From positions 1,178,001 through 1,242,000 of the forward strand of contig NZ_CP051130.1 in assembly GCF_013378055.1 (NCBI RefSeq): DNA of 64,000 nucleotides. The letters run 5' to 3'. How positions within the stretch are numbered: position 1 is the first letter of the stretch; every line of letters begins with the position of its first letter. The translations under genes were made by a program, and so were the position numbers. The notes below the pieces were generated by a model. It was not told the origin of the DNA and ran no database searches. It saw nothing but the letters and a program-made list of their open reading frames with translations. Source of the stretch: Parasphingopyxis sp. CP4. Lineage in GTDB: Bacteria; Pseudomonadota; Alphaproteobacteria; Sphingomonadales; Sphingomonadaceae. Below, one piece after another: positions 16,733 through 26,230 of the stretch.

Positions 16733-17364
16733 CCGATCAGGCTGCCTTGGAAGAGATGGCCCGGAAGACATTTTCCGGACCCATCGACTTTCTGAAATCG
16801 GCACCAACCCTCGAATTTCTGCCCGATGCGGATCTTCCCGAAGTGGCCTTTGCGGGCCGCTCCAATGTCGGCAAGTCGACGCTCCTGAACGCGCTGACCA
16901 ACCGCAAAGGCCTGGCCCGTGCGTCCAATACGCCCGGACGGACGCAGGAACTCAATTTCTTCGAGGTCGGCGATCCGCCGCAATTCCGGCTCGTCGATAT
17001 GCCGGGCTATGGCTTTGCCAAGGCCCCGCCCCAGGTCGCCAAGCGCTGGCGGCACCTGATCAACGATTTCCTGCGCGGTCGCCCGACTCTGAAGCGCACA
17101 TTGCTGCTGATCGACGCGCGGCGTGGGCTAAAGGATATCGATCGTGAACTGATGGAGATGCTGGACGAAGCGGCCGTCAGCTATCGCATCGTTCTCACCA
17201 AGTCCGACAAGCTCAAGGACAAGGCGCTCGCCGCGACCACAGAAACGCTCACCGAGCAGGCGAAACGCCATGCAGCAGCGCATCCGGAGATCCTCACAAC
17301 ATCGAGCGAAACCGGATTGGGTGTAGACGAATTGCGTAAAGCCGTTATCCAAGCGATCGGCTGA
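16729..17364 (+). CDS. yihA: Ribosome biogenesis GTP-binding protein YihA/YsxC
   Basis: A GTPase (EngB family) needed for assembly of the large ribosomal subunit. The 211-residue protein has a full set of G motifs: G1 AGRSNVGKST (about 42-51), G2/switch with NTPGRTQ, G3 DMPGYG, G4 TKSD (about 163) and G5 TSSETG. Co-translated with yidC. Conserved last member of the rpmH run. Confidence 0.96.
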   Translation: MTDQAALEEMARKTFSGPIDFLKSAPTLEFLPDADLPEVAFAGRSNVGKSTLLNALTNRKGLARASNTPGRTQELNFFEVGDPPQFRLVDMPGYGFAKAPPQVAKRWRHLINDFLRGRPTLKRTLLLIDARRGLKDIDRELMEMLDEAAVSYRIVLTKSDKLKDKALAATTETLTEQAKRHAAAHPEILTTSSETGLGVDELRKAVIQAIG

Positions 17365-17380
17365 CACGGAAAGGCATTTC

Positions 17381-18040
17381 ATGAAACTGATCATCGGCAA
17401 TAAGGCTTACTCGTCCTGGTCGATGCGCGGTTGGCTGGCGATGAAGCAATCGGGCCTAGCCTTCGAAGAAGTAACCGTACCGCTGTTCGATGAAGAATGG
17501 GAACAGCGCCGCGAGGGCAATGAATTTGCGGCTTCCTCCGGCAAAGTCCCGGTGCTGTGGGACGGCGACAGCGTAGTCTGGGACAGTCTTGCGATAATCG
17601 ACTGGCTTGCCGATCGCGTCGGCCGGGACCGGTTCTGGCCCAAGGACGACAGCGCCCGCGGCATGGCGCGATCCATGGCTGCCGAAATGCATTCAAGCTT
17701 TCCCAATCTGCGCCGCGACCTGCCGATGAATGTCCGCAAAGTCTTCCCGCCCCAGCCGATCAGCGAGGATGTCGCGTCGGAGCTTGGCCGCATTCTCGAA
17801 ACCTGGGCCCAGGCCCGGGCGCGCTATGGCGGCGAAAATCCGTTCCTGTTCGGCGAGTTTTGCGCAGCCGACATCATGTATGCGCCGGTCTGCACCCGGC
17901 TCGTCACCTATTCGGTCAAGCTGCCGCCTTTTGCCCAGGGCTATGTCCAGGCGGTGCTCGCCCATAGCTGGGTCCGCGAATGGGTCGAAGCCGCGCAGGA
18001 CGAACCCTGGGTCATCGAAAAATATGAAGTGGTGAGTTGA
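17381..18040 (+). CDS. Glutathione S-transferase family protein
   Basis: A 219-residue protein with an N-terminal thioredoxin fold (residues 1-80: KLIIGNKAYSSWSMRGWLA, then GKVPVLWDGDSVVWDSLAI with the cis-Pro and the Ser that bind glutathione) and a C-terminal all-helical domain. Several Ser residues near the start (YSSWS) could be catalytic. The substrate is unknown. It is 16 bases after yihA and 7 before dapE, so it may share their transcript. Confidence 0.9.
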   Translation: MKLIIGNKAYSSWSMRGWLAMKQSGLAFEEVTVPLFDEEWEQRREGNEFAASSGKVPVLWDGDSVVWDSLAIIDWLADRVGRDRFWPKDDSARGMARSMAAEMHSSFPNLRRDLPMNVRKVFPPQPISEDVASELGRILETWAQARARYGGENPFLFGEFCAADIMYAPVCTRLVTYSVKLPPFAQGYVQAVLAHSWVREWVEAAQDEPWVIEKYEVVS

Positions 18041-18047
18041 GCTGCCC

Positions 18048-19178
18048 ATGGCAGATGCCATCGACCCGATCGCGCTGCTTGAGCGCCTGATCGCCTGCCC
18101 AAGCGTGACGCCCGAAGAAGGCGGTGCGCAGGCACTGCTCGAAGAAACGCTCACCACCCTTGGCTTTGAGGTAGAACGGCTCGTATCGGGCGAAGAACCC
18201 CATGGCCCGGTTCCCAACCTGCTCGCAACACGCGGATCAGGCGGCCCGCATTTCGCCTTTGCCGGGCACACCGATGTCGTTCCGCCGGGCAAGGGCTGGA
18301 CCAGCGATCCGTTCACCGCAGAGATCAAGGGCGACCTGCTCTACGGCCGTGGTGCGGTCGACATGAAGGGTTCGATAGCGGCCTTCATCGCCGCCGTTTC
18401 GCAGCTACCAGACCTTCCCGGCACGCTGAGTTTCATTATCACTGGCGACGAGGAAGGCCCGGCCGTCCACGGCACGCGCGCTCTGATGACGCGGATGGAA
18501 GAGCGCGACATCAAGCCGGACATGATCCTGGTCGGCGAACCGACCTCACAGGATCGGCTCGGCGATACGATCAAGATCGGCCGGCGCGGTTCGGTGAATA
18601 TGTGGATCGATATTGTCGGCAAGCAAGCGCATGTCGCCTATCCGCATGAGGGCGATAATCCGATCACGCGATTGTTCCGCATCGGCACCCGGCTCCATGA
18701 ACTCGATCTCGACGATGGCGATGAATGGTTTCAGCCGTCCAACCTTGAGGTCGTGACCGTCGATGTCGGCAATCCTGCCTCCAATGTCATACCCGGCGAA
18801 GCGCATCTCCGGCTCAACATCCGCTTCAATGTGCACCACACCGGCCAGGAGCTGGTTGAAAAGGTGCAATCGATCATCGACGAAGAAGCGCCCGGCGCGC
18901 GCTTCAAGGCGATGGTATCGGGAGAAGCCTTCCTCACCGAACCCGGTCCGCTCTCCGATCTGGTCAGTGAATCAATCACCGAAGTGACAGGCGTAACGCC
19001 GACGCTTTCGACCGGCGGAGGTACCTCGGATGCGCGCTTCCTCCACACGCTCTGCCCGATTGTCGAGTTCGGCCTGCTCAATGCGACGATGCACAAGCTT
19101 GATGAAGCCGTTGCGATGGCCGACGTTCATAAGCTGACGGACATCTACGCAGGCATTTTGCGCCGCGCGCTCGGCTAA
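18048..19178 (+). CDS. dapE: Succinyl-diaminopimelate desuccinylase
   Basis: Zinc-dependent hydrolysis of N-succinyl-LL-diaminopimelate, giving the precursor of lysine and of the peptidoglycan cross-link. The 376-residue protein shows the M20 metal ligands in order: FAGHTDVVPPG (His, about 67), GRGAVDMKG (Asp, about 100) and ITGDEEGPA (Glu pair, about 135), then the dimerisation domain and the C-terminal STGGGTSDARF. The start ATG lies 7 bases after the GST gene. Confidence 0.96.
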   Translation: MADAIDPIALLERLIACPSVTPEEGGAQALLEETLTTLGFEVERLVSGEEPHGPVPNLLATRGSGGPHFAFAGHTDVVPPGKGWTSDPFTAEIKGDLLYGRGAVDMKGSIAAFIAAVSQLPDLPGTLSFIITGDEEGPAVHGTRALMTRMEERDIKPDMILVGEPTSQDRLGDTIKIGRRGSVNMWIDIVGKQAHVAYPHEGDNPITRLFRIGTRLHELDLDDGDEWFQPSNLEVVTVDVGNPASNVIPGEAHLRLNIRFNVHHTGQELVEKVQSIIDEEAPGARFKAMVSGEAFLTEPGPLSDLVSESITEVTGVTPTLSTGGGTSDARFLHTLCPIVEFGLLNATMHKLDEAVAMADVHKLTDIYAGILRRALG

Positions 19179-19188
19179 GCCGATCATC

Positions 19189-20064
19189 ATGCGGATCGCA
19201 TTTCTCGCCTGTAATCTGACACTTGCGGACTCGCCAGAGCGGCGTCCTGATGCATTCGAGCATGATCAGATGATGGAATGTCTGACACCGGCCTTGGCTG
19301 CGCATGGCGCGTCGATTGAAGCCATCCGCTGGGATGCCGAGGATATCGACTGGAGCGCCTATGACGCGGTGCTCATCGGATCGGCCTGGGATTATCAGGA
19401 CAATCTGGAGGCATTTCTGACGCGGCTGGATGTGATCGAAAGCCAGACATGCTTGTTCAACCCCGGCCAAATCGTCCGTTGGAACTGCCGCAAGACTTAT
19501 CTGAAAGATCTGGCAGCCAAAGCTGTCGCCACAGTGCCGACGCTATGGCTCGACACACCGGATGCAAACACACTCTCCGGTGCGTTCGATGCGCTCGGAT
19601 CGGATGATCTGGTCCTCAAGCGCCAGGTCGGCGCCAATGCGGAAGGTCAGTTCCGATTGCACAAGGGCGATCCCCTCCCCGATCTGTCTGACCCGATGAT
19701 GGCCCAACCGTTTCTCCCGGCGATCCAGAGCGAGGGCGAGCTCAGCCTCATCTTCATCGACGGCGCGTTCTCCCACGGCTTAATCAAGTCGGCGGCGGAC
19801 GGTGAGTATCGGATCCAGTCCTCCTATGGCGGTAGCGAGCGACGCCATAGCCCGTCCGCCAGCGATCTTACGGTCGCCCAGTCTGTCCTCGAAGCGCTGG
19901 ATGACGCACCACTCTATGCCCGCGTGGATATGGTTCGGGGTGACGATGGCGCATTGATGCTGATGGAGTTGGAGCTGATCGAGCCATTTCTCTACCCGAT
20001 GCAGGCCGATGATTTCGGGGAGCGAATTTACGAAGCGCTCGCCCGCCGCCTCAGCACGATATAG
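19189..20064 (+). CDS. ATP-grasp domain protein
   Basis: A 291-residue protein similar in plan to glutathione-synthetase/RimK-type ATP-grasp ligases. Residues 1-95 form a pre-ATP-grasp part with GSAWDYQDN. The central part has DDLVLKRQVGANAEG (nucleotide-binding Lys and glycine-rich loop, about 140-155). The end has YARVDMVRGDDGALMLMELELIEP, where the acidic residues would bind Mg-ATP. The substrate is unknown. It follows dapE by 10 bases and converges with the smr gene, overlapping it by 37 bases. Confidence 0.75.
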   Translation: MRIAFLACNLTLADSPERRPDAFEHDQMMECLTPALAAHGASIEAIRWDAEDIDWSAYDAVLIGSAWDYQDNLEAFLTRLDVIESQTCLFNPGQIVRWNCRKTYLKDLAAKAVATVPTLWLDTPDANTLSGAFDALGSDDLVLKRQVGANAEGQFRLHKGDPLPDLSDPMMAQPFLPAIQSEGELSLIFIDGAFSHGLIKSAADGEYRIQSSYGGSERRHSPSASDLTVAQSVLEALDDAPLYARVDMVRGDDGALMLMELELIEPFLYPMQADDFGERIYEALARRLSTI

Positions 20065-20567
20065 AGCGCGCCGCGCCCGCCATGGCGCGGATGGGCGCCG
20101 CGCACCGCAGCAATATGCGGCGCATGGCGCGATGCAGACAACCAATCGCCCACTGCCGCACGAATCTTGCCGCGCGTAACCGGCCCCTGTCCTTTCGGCG
20201 CATGGCCGGTAATCAGGAGAATGACGCGTGCATGTGAGGCAATCGCTTGGGCAAGCGCATGATCCAGCCGGTCATAAGCAGAGTTCAGGTTGTGGCCGTG
20301 CAGATCAAGGGTGAAATCCGGTTCGGCCTTGCCGCGCGCCAGCTTCCGGTCCCAACTTGCATCAAGCGTAGTGCCGGGTCCGCGTACAGATTTGCGTTCG
20401 GGCAATTTGGGGACCGCGTAGCGGCTAAGATCGGATCGGCTTGATGCAGCAGATTTGGAACTTGGCTTCGCACCATCGGCCATGGGACTGCGGTCAAGCG
20501 GCTCGACGCTCTCAATCACCTTGTTCCAAAGCGCTTGCTCGTCTGCGCTGAGGCCCGACTTCGCCAT
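20028..20567 (-). CDS. Smr domain protein
   Basis: A 179-residue protein with a disordered, Ser/Lys-rich first half and a C-terminal Smr domain (about 95-175): DFTLDLHGHNLNSAYDRLDH, ILLITGHAPKGQGPVTRGKI and the end RHGGRGALYIVLRR. Smr domains bind or nick DNA or RNA. The start codon directly abuts the stop of mltA, and the Tim44-like gene precedes, an arrangement common in sphingomonads. Its last 37 bases overlap the convergent ATP-grasp gene. Confidence 0.88.
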   Translation of the reverse strand: MAKSGLSADEQALWNKVIESVEPLDRSPMADGAKPSSKSAASSRSDLSRYAVPKLPERKSVRGPGTTLDASWDRKLARGKAEPDFTLDLHGHNLNSAYDRLDHALAQAIASHARVILLITGHAPKGQGPVTRGKIRAAVGDWLSASRHAPHIAAVRGAHPRHGGRGALYIVLRRRASAS

Positions 20568-21734
20568 CTAATCGGCGCGCAGCCGCGCTGCCGAGCGGGC
20601 CGGTATCAGCACCAGCGCCTGGCCTCGGCTCGCCATCCCGCTGGCAATAGCATAGGCATCGTCGCCCGCGCCCCAAAATGTATCGAACCGGTTTGCGCCG
20701 CGAATTGCGCTGCCAGTATCCTGCGCCACCCAAAGGCCATCCGCGACGTCATGCTCCATATTGAGGAACACCGGCGCACCGAGCGGAACAAAGGCTGGGT
20801 CTGCGGCCACCGTTCCGCGCGGGGTTACCGGCCTGCCCAGCGAACCCAGCGGGCCCGGACCAGTCAGCTCTGTGAAGAATATATAGCGGCGGTTCTCCTG
20901 CATGATTTCCCGCCCCTCGTCAGGGTTATCGCGCAGCCACTGCGCAATGCCTTCAGCGGTCGTCTGTCCATCGCCCAGCAGGCCGCGCTCGCGCATCAAT
21001 CGGCCAATACTTGTATAGGGATAGGCATTATTTCCGGCATAGCCGATCCGCATGGTTTCGCCGCTCGGCAAACGCAGGATTCCGGACCCCTGAACCTGCA
21101 GGAAGTAGAGATCGACCGGATCACGCGCCCAGGCAATCGCCAGCCCCTCGCCTTCCAGCGCCCCGTCTTCGATCGCCGCCCGGGTGAGGACAGTTTCATC
21201 GTCGCAATCGATCTCACAGGGCGGCGGCACATCTGCAGGCAGGGCGTAGATCGGCGATTCATACCCGCGCTCCGGTTCGCGAGCGGCCTGTATCTCTGGC
21301 TCATAATAGCCAGTGGCAAATGCCGAGCCGCCATCTATCTCGACCGCCCGGAAATATTCGCCGAAGAAATCCTCGGGGTCATCGCGCCATTGTGCAGCGG
21401 CTGCACATGGCTCGACCCAATCTTCGGAGCGCGTCAGGCCGCTCGGATCCTCCCGGGACACAACGGACGGGCAGGAAATTCGAAAAGCGGAGAGCGCACG
21501 GCGCGCCTGATCCCGCGTTATGTCGAGCGAGGCGACGCGCGGACCAGCCTGCACGCCAGCGCTGGCTGCATTGTCAGCTGGGATTGCAGGCGGCGGCGGA
21601 GGTGTTGGCGCCGGCCGTGTCGGCGGGTGTGGTGGCGGCTGTGACGTGCGATCGGGTACGTCCGGGATGATCCCGGCACAGGCGGTCAGCGAACAGGCCG
21701 AAAGGAGCGCAACGACGCTCCGCATCGGGCTCAC
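20568..21734 (-). CDS. mltA: Membrane-bound lytic murein transglycosylase A
   Basis: MltA cleaves the glycan strands of peptidoglycan, leaving 1,6-anhydro ends. The lipoprotein signal is visible (LLSACSLTAC with Cys about residue 19), followed by a Pro-rich linker. The catalytic barrel includes TGYYEPEIQAAR (about 137), FLQVQGSGILRLPSG (about 205), RYIFFTEL and the terminal WVAQDTGSAIRGANRFDTFWG with the catalytic Asp. Starts at GTG 21734 (GTGA overlap with the upstream gene) or ATG 21725. Middle gene of the Tim44-mltA-smr operon. Confidence 0.94.
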   Translation of the reverse strand: MSPMRSVVALLSACSLTACAGIIPDVPDRTSQPPPHPPTRPAPTPPPPPAIPADNAASAGVQAGPRVASLDITRDQARRALSAFRISCPSVVSREDPSGLTRSEDWVEPCAAAAQWRDDPEDFFGEYFRAVEIDGGSAFATGYYEPEIQAAREPERGYESPIYALPADVPPPCEIDCDDETVLTRAAIEDGALEGEGLAIAWARDPVDLYFLQVQGSGILRLPSGETMRIGYAGNNAYPYTSIGRLMRERGLLGDGQTTAEGIAQWLRDNPDEGREIMQENRRYIFFTELTGPGPLGSLGRPVTPRGTVAADPAFVPLGAPVFLNMEHDVADGLWVAQDTGSAIRGANRFDTFWGAGDDAYAIASGMASRGQALVLIPARSAARLRAD

Positions 21735-22387
21735 GCAGCCTCGTCGGTTTCGACCAGTTTCCAGTTGGGATCGGCATCCTTCACGTCGCGAGCGAAGGTC
21801 CAGATGTCATGCGTTTGCACAGCATCGGAGAGCGATCCCGCAATCACGGTGCCATCCTTATCGCGAGTCACGCCGGCAATATCGGCGTCGAAGCGAAGCG
21901 TTACCCGGGCATTGCCCGACACATATTCCGCTTTCTCAACCTGGGTGCGCTCAATCGCAATAAGCTTGTTGTCCAGCACATGACCTTCGGATTCGCGTGC
22001 GTCGATAGCCGCGTTGAAGGAATCGCGAACTTCATCGCTGACGAGGAAAGACAGATCGTCCTTGTTGCCATTCCAAAAGGCTTCGAGGATCATGCGATAG
22101 GCCGACTGGGCGCCGATCAGGAACTCATTGATCTCAAACGAGGAATCGGCCGACGAAATCTTGCGAATGCCTGCAGCCGCTTGGGGTGCCACAAGGCCAT
22201 CGCTTTCTTGTTCGGCTACCGGTGCAATATCCGGCACGCTCTGCGGAACGGGTGTCAGTTTCGGCGGCGCTTCCACGGGGCGCGGCATACGCGGTTCTTG
22301 TTCATGGCCAGTGCGTTGTCCAAGCACGCTGAACAGGCGCAAGCCCACGAAAACTGCAACCATCGCCAGAAGGATAATCTCGACCAC
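21731..22387 (-). CDS. Tim44/TimA domain protein
   Basis: A 218-residue inner-membrane protein with an N-terminal helix (EIILLAMVAVFVGLRLFSVL) followed by GQRTGHE, a Pro-rich linker and a C-terminal Tim44-like domain (about 85-215: FLIGAQSAYRMILEAFWNG to the IWTFARDVKDADPNWKL end). In alphaproteobacteria this family (TimA) is related to the mitochondrial import subunit Tim44. GTG 22387 is chosen because GGAGG precedes it; TTG 22402 is an alternative. The gene is near secB, hinting at a role in protein targeting or the envelope. Confidence 0.88.
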   Translation of the reverse strand: MVEIILLAMVAVFVGLRLFSVLGQRTGHEQEPRMPRPVEAPPKLTPVPQSVPDIAPVAEQESDGLVAPQAAAGIRKISSADSSFEINEFLIGAQSAYRMILEAFWNGNKDDLSFLVSDEVRDSFNAAIDARESEGHVLDNKLIAIERTQVEKAEYVSGNARVTLRFDADIAGVTRDKDGTVIAGSLSDAVQTHDIWTFARDVKDADPNWKLVETDEAA

Positions 22388-22479
22388 AAGGCCTCCACTC
22401 AACTAATCTGGCCCATACATAGGCGCGCGCGCGGTGCGATTCAAATAGGGAATCCGCAAGCTACCCGGTTTTAACCGGC

Positions 22480-23901
22480 TTATTCGTCCAGCTGGGCCAA
22501 TAAGTCGTAGCTGAAGCGCGCAATATTGAACCGTTCGCCGTCACCCACCGCATCGAATCCGCGCCGCACGATTACGATATTGCGCGCCGGAACGATCATG
22601 AGATATTGGCCACGATTGCCCATCGCCGCATAACTGCCGGCGGGAAGCCCCTGCTCCGGACCGAACAGCCAGAACTGCGCGCCATAGCCGACGCCGAAGC
22701 GGCCCGTTGGCTGGTCGGGCGCCGGTGTCGCAACATAATCATTCCAATCTGCAGGCAGGATGCGCTCACCCTGCCACACGCCGTCATTGAGGTAGAGCAA
22801 CCCAAGCCGCGCCAGATCGCGGGCGGTCGTCCAGACCTGGCTCGACAGGATGAAATTACCTTCCCAGTCCGTCTCTGGCGTGGTTCGCGTCATGCCGATG
22901 CGCCACAACAGGTCCGTGAACGGAAAGGCCAGCGCCCGGTCTCCGTCGCCCAGCGTCGAGCGCAGTGCCCGCATCGCCAGCAATGTATCGTTGTTGGCAT
23001 AGCGCCACCGCGCGCCCGGAACCGTCTCGAGCGGCAGGCTCGGGATTGATGCGGTGACACGCTGGCCACCGAAATAGATGTCGTCGGTGCGATTGCCGGC
23101 AAAAGGGCTCCAGAGCCCGCTGCTCATATGGAGCAGATTGTGCCAGGTGATCGCCGCGCGCGGATCGCCCGGTGTCTGCCAGGCGGGAACCGGGGCGGGT
23201 TGATCGAGATCGACCAGCCCCTGTTGCACGGCGGAGCCGATGATGGTCGCGGCAATGCTCTTGGCGACCGACCAGGTGCGTTGCGGGCGATGGAGATTAT
23301 AGCCTTCGCGATACTGTTCGCCGATAATAGTGCCATTCTGCACCACCAGAACAGCCGTTGTTTCGGTGCCTTCGCCATAGGTGCTGCGATCAAGTGCGGA
23401 GGCGAGCACCGCATCGAGCCGCGCCTGGGTTGCGGGTTCGAGAGCGCGTACAGCACCGCCATCGCCGCGCGGCCAGGCCTGCGCATCGATCCCGGAGAGA
23501 TCGCGCAGCTGAATTTCGGCTACCAATCGCGGTACCTGGATCTCGCCGTCCGGATCTGCGCCGGTTGGAAGCTGGGCACAGCCAAGATGGGGTCGCCATT
23601 GGGCCACGCGCGGCGGCATATCATCGGCAAAGCGAACCGTTACGCGCATCCGCTCACGGTCTATCTCGGCCGGTAAATCCGCGATTATCGGGCGATAGGC
23701 CGAATAGATACGCGTGAGATCGTCGGCCGTTACTTCTTCGACCGTCTGGCCGGCATTGAATATGCCGCTGCACAGAAAGGCAGCCTTATATCCAGCAGCA
23801 ATTGCGAGATCATGTGGAGACGCAGGATCACTTTGCGCGTGGACAGCCGAGCCCGTGGCGGCAAGCGCGAAGATTGTGAGGGCAGTGCGATAGATGCTCA
23901 T
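22480..23901 (-). CDS. Serine hydrolase of the beta-lactamase/6-aminohexanoate-dimer hydrolase family
   Basis: A 473-residue exported protein (signal peptide ends SAVHA-QS, residue 22). The class C-type fold is shown by the S-x-x-K motif in RTWSVAKSIAATIIG (about 213-216, nucleophile Ser and base Lys), the YANND motif (about 300) and GNRGQYLMIVP near the end. A 140-residue N-terminal extension precedes the catalytic domain. Related enzymes include esterases, amidases and peptidases; the substrate cannot be told. It stands between the Tim44-like gene and the divergent secB. Confidence 0.88.
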   Translation of the reverse strand: MSIYRTALTIFALAATGSAVHAQSDPASPHDLAIAAGYKAAFLCSGIFNAGQTVEEVTADDLTRIYSAYRPIIADLPAEIDRERMRVTVRFADDMPPRVAQWRPHLGCAQLPTGADPDGEIQVPRLVAEIQLRDLSGIDAQAWPRGDGGAVRALEPATQARLDAVLASALDRSTYGEGTETTAVLVVQNGTIIGEQYREGYNLHRPQRTWSVAKSIAATIIGSAVQQGLVDLDQPAPVPAWQTPGDPRAAITWHNLLHMSSGLWSPFAGNRTDDIYFGGQRVTASIPSLPLETVPGARWRYANNDTLLAMRALRSTLGDGDRALAFPFTDLLWRIGMTRTTPETDWEGNFILSSQVWTTARDLARLGLLYLNDGVWQGERILPADWNDYVATPAPDQPTGRFGVGYGAQFWLFGPEQGLPAGSYAAMGNRGQYLMIVPARNIVIVRRGFDAVGDGERFNIARFSYDLLAQLDE

Positions 23902-24040
23902 GGCCGCACTGTGCCGCCAGTCCTTTCCCCTGACAAGCGATTGCTAGCCATTGCTCTGCACGCGCCCGGCTGCTAGCGGGCATCGCGAAACCGCGCGATC
24001 AAGCGCCTTAGCTACACATTAATTTTTGAGGTTAGATACT

Positions 24041-24589
24041 ATGGCAGACGAACAGGGTGCCACTCCCGATCAGGCAGGAGCAGGAGCAGGAGCAGGAGCA
24101 GCAGCAACAGCAACGGGCGGAGACGGCCCGCGCGCAAACATCCTCGCGCAATATGTGAAGGATCTGTCGTTCGAAAACCCAAATTCGCCGGGTGTCTATC
24201 AGGCGAATGAAACGCCGAAGATCGATGTCCAGTTCAACATTGGCAGCGACACCGCCGGTGAAGGCGTTTGGGAAGTATTGCTCAAGATGGAAGTCAGCGC
24301 CCAGCTCGAACAGGGCACCGCCTTTCATGTCGAGCTTTCCTACGCGGGCCTGTTTGCCTTGGCCAATGTGCCGGATGATCAGCGCGAGCCGTTCCTCCTG
24401 GTTGAAGCGCCGCGGATGCTCTTCCCATTTGCACGCCGAATTTTGGCCGACACTGTCCGTGACGGGAACTTCCCGCCGCTGATGCTTGAGCCGATTGATT
24501 TTGCCGCTCTCTACATGCAGCAAAAGGCGCAGCTGGCGCAGGGCGGATCCGACAATGTCGACATCGATTCGCAGATCGGCCAGGCCTAA
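24041..24589 (+). CDS. secB: Protein-export chaperone SecB
   Basis: SecB holds precursor proteins unfolded and passes them to SecA. The 182-residue protein has the conserved core ILAQYVKDLSFENPNSP (residues 34-50), FHVELSYAGLFAL (about 91-103) and EAPRMLFPFARRILADTVRDGNFPPLML. Unusual is residues 12-30, a Gly/Ala/Thr stretch encoded by a GCAGGA hexanucleotide repeat. The start at ATG 24041 follows GAGG at a longish spacing. It diverges from the serine hydrolase gene. Confidence 0.96.
   Translation: MADEQGATPDQAGAGAGAGAAATATGGDGPRANILAQYVKDLSFENPNSPGVYQANETPKIDVQFNIGSDTAGEGVWEVLLKMEVSAQLEQGTAFHVELSYAGLFALANVPDDQREPFLLVEAPRMLFPFARRILADTVRDGNFPPLMLEPIDFAALYMQQKAQLAQGGSDNVDIDSQIGQA
24074..24097 (+). 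repeat. GCAGGA hexanucleotide microsatellite inside secB
   Basis: Four perfect tandem copies of GCAGGA, followed by GCA GCA GCA ACA GCA ACG, encode Ala-Gly dipeptides near the N-terminus of SecB. The unit is two codons long, so slippage would change the tail length without breaking the frame. Confidence 0.9.
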
Positions 24590-24631
24590 CCCCAACATGC
24601 CAGGACCCGAGACAGGAACCGGCGGAACGCC

Positions 24632-26230
24632 ATGAACCTGCTCCGGGCCACCGGGACGATTGGCGGCTTGACCATGGTCAGCCGCGTCGCCGGTTTTGTG
24701 CGCGACATGCTGCTGGCCCGTATCCTCGGGCCAGGCATGGCGGCCGACAGCTTCTTCGTCGCGTTCCAGCTGCCCAACATCTTCCGTCGACTTTTTGCGG
24801 AAGGCGCCTTTGCGGCCGCCTTTGTCCCCCTGTTCAGTCGCAAACTCGGCAAGGATGGCGAGCTCGACGCCGCTGAAAAATTCTCGAGCGAGGTCGTCTC
24901 GGTATTTGTGCCGACGCTGATCCTGTTTGTGGCGCTATTCGAGATTGCGATGCCGGCGATCATCTGGTTGATGGCCAGTGGCTTCCAGGAGATCCCGGGT
25001 AAGTTCGAGCTGACGGTGGCGTTGGCCCGGATCACCTTTCCCTATCTCTTCCTGATCAGCATGGTCGCCCTGCTCGCGGCGATCCTCAATTCGATGTCGC
25101 GCTTTGCCGCTGGCGCAAGCTTCCCGATCCTGCTCAATATCGTGCTGATCGCCGCGCTTTTACTCGGCGACAATGCATCGATCCTGATCGGCGATTTTGC
25201 CCGCGGGCCAGATGGAGACGAAATCGTCGTCGCCTATTTCCTCGCTGGCGGTGTGGCGCTCGGCGGTGTCGTACAGCTGCTATGGTTGTGGTTCTGGATG
25301 AAACGCAGCGGCTTTCGGCTCAAGTTCCAACGCCCCCGCCTGACCAAGGATGTCAAAGAACTCGGAGTCATTATCCTGCCAGCGGCTTTCGGCGCGGGCG
25401 TCTATCAGATCAGCCAGCTCGTCCAGCTCTTCTTCGCAACCCAGCTTGCCAGCGGATCGGTCAGCCATCTCAACTTTGCAGACAGGCTCAACCAGCTCCC
25501 GCTCGGTGTGATTGGCATTGCACTGGGCACGGCCATCCTCCCTGCCCTGTCGCGTCATATCGGATCGGGTGACAAGGCCGAGGCCGACAAGGTCCAGTCC
25601 AACGCGATCGAACTTGCGATGCTGCTGACGTTCCCGGCGGCTGGTGCGCTGATGATCTGCGCACCGGCTTTTGTGAATGCGATCTTCCTAGGCGGACAAT
25701 TTGATGCCGAGGATGCCCGCATCACCAGCAACGTGTTGGCCGCTCTGGTCGCCGGTCTTCCCGCCTATGTCCTGATCAAGGTCCTGACGCCGGCATTCTT
25801 CTCGCGCAAGGATACGCGCACGCCCGTTTATGCCGCAGCGATCGTGCTCGGCTTCTTCATCACCTTCAACATAGTGATGATCGAACGCCTCGGAATTGTG
25901 GGCATTGCATCAGCGACCGCAGTCGGCGCGTGGCTCAATGTCGTTATGCTCTACACAATCCTGCAACGCCGCGGTCACTATCGGCTCAATGCCGGGCTGG
26001 TGGGCAGGCTGTTCGGCCAGCTGCTCGCCACCGCTGCGATGGTTGGCGCGCTCTATTTTGTCATTCCACCTCTCAGTGCCTGGTTTGGCGGCAGCATCAT
26101 CGAACGCGTTCTTTCAATTGCAGCACTGGTCAGCACGGGCATGCTCGTCTATTTCGCCGTCGCAGCGCTCACCGGCGCTATCGATCGATCCAAGATCGCT
26201 CTCCTGCTCAAGCGAAAGGCAACTGACTGA
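24632..26230 (+). CDS. murJ: Lipid II flippase MurJ
   Basis: MurJ moves lipid II across the inner membrane for peptidoglycan synthesis. The 532-residue protein is almost entirely membrane helices (about 14) and starts with [20 protein letters not shown] and [14 protein letters not shown], the classical MviN opening, with [19 protein letters not shown] soon after. The stop shares a base with the start of trpS (TGATG). GGAAC-type purine-rich sequence precedes the ATG. Confidence 0.96.
   Translation: MNLLRATGTIGGLTMVSRVAGFVRDMLLARILGPGMAADSFFVAFQLPNIFRRLFAEGAFAAAFVPLFSRKLGKDGELDAAEKFSSEVVSVFVPTLILFVALFEIAMPAIIWLMASGFQEIPGKFELTVALARITFPYLFLISMVALLAAILNSMSRFAAGASFPILLNIVLIAALLLGDNASILIGDFARGPDGDEIVVAYFLAGGVALGGVVQLLWLWFWMKRSGFRLKFQRPRLTKDVKELGVIILPAAFGAGVYQISQLVQLFFATQLASGSVSHLNFADRLNQLPLGVIGIALGTAILPALSRHIGSGDKAEADKVQSNAIELAMLLTFPAAGALMICAPAFVNAIFLGGQFDAEDARITSNVLAALVAGLPAYVLIKVLTPAFFSRKDTRTPVYAAAIVLGFFITFNIVMIERLGIVGIASATAVGAWLNVVMLYTILQRRGHYRLNAGLVGRLFGQLLATAAMVGALYFVIPPLSAWFGGSIIERVLSIAALVSTGMLVYFAVAALTGAIDRSKIALLLKRKATD

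Noticed and set aside
15197-16807. 536-codon open frame on the minus strand
   Set aside because: Shadow of yidC caused by GC-biased codons; its composition is not protein-like.
20535-21644. 369-codon open frame on the plus strand
   Set aside because: Lies antisense to mltA, whose motifs are clear.
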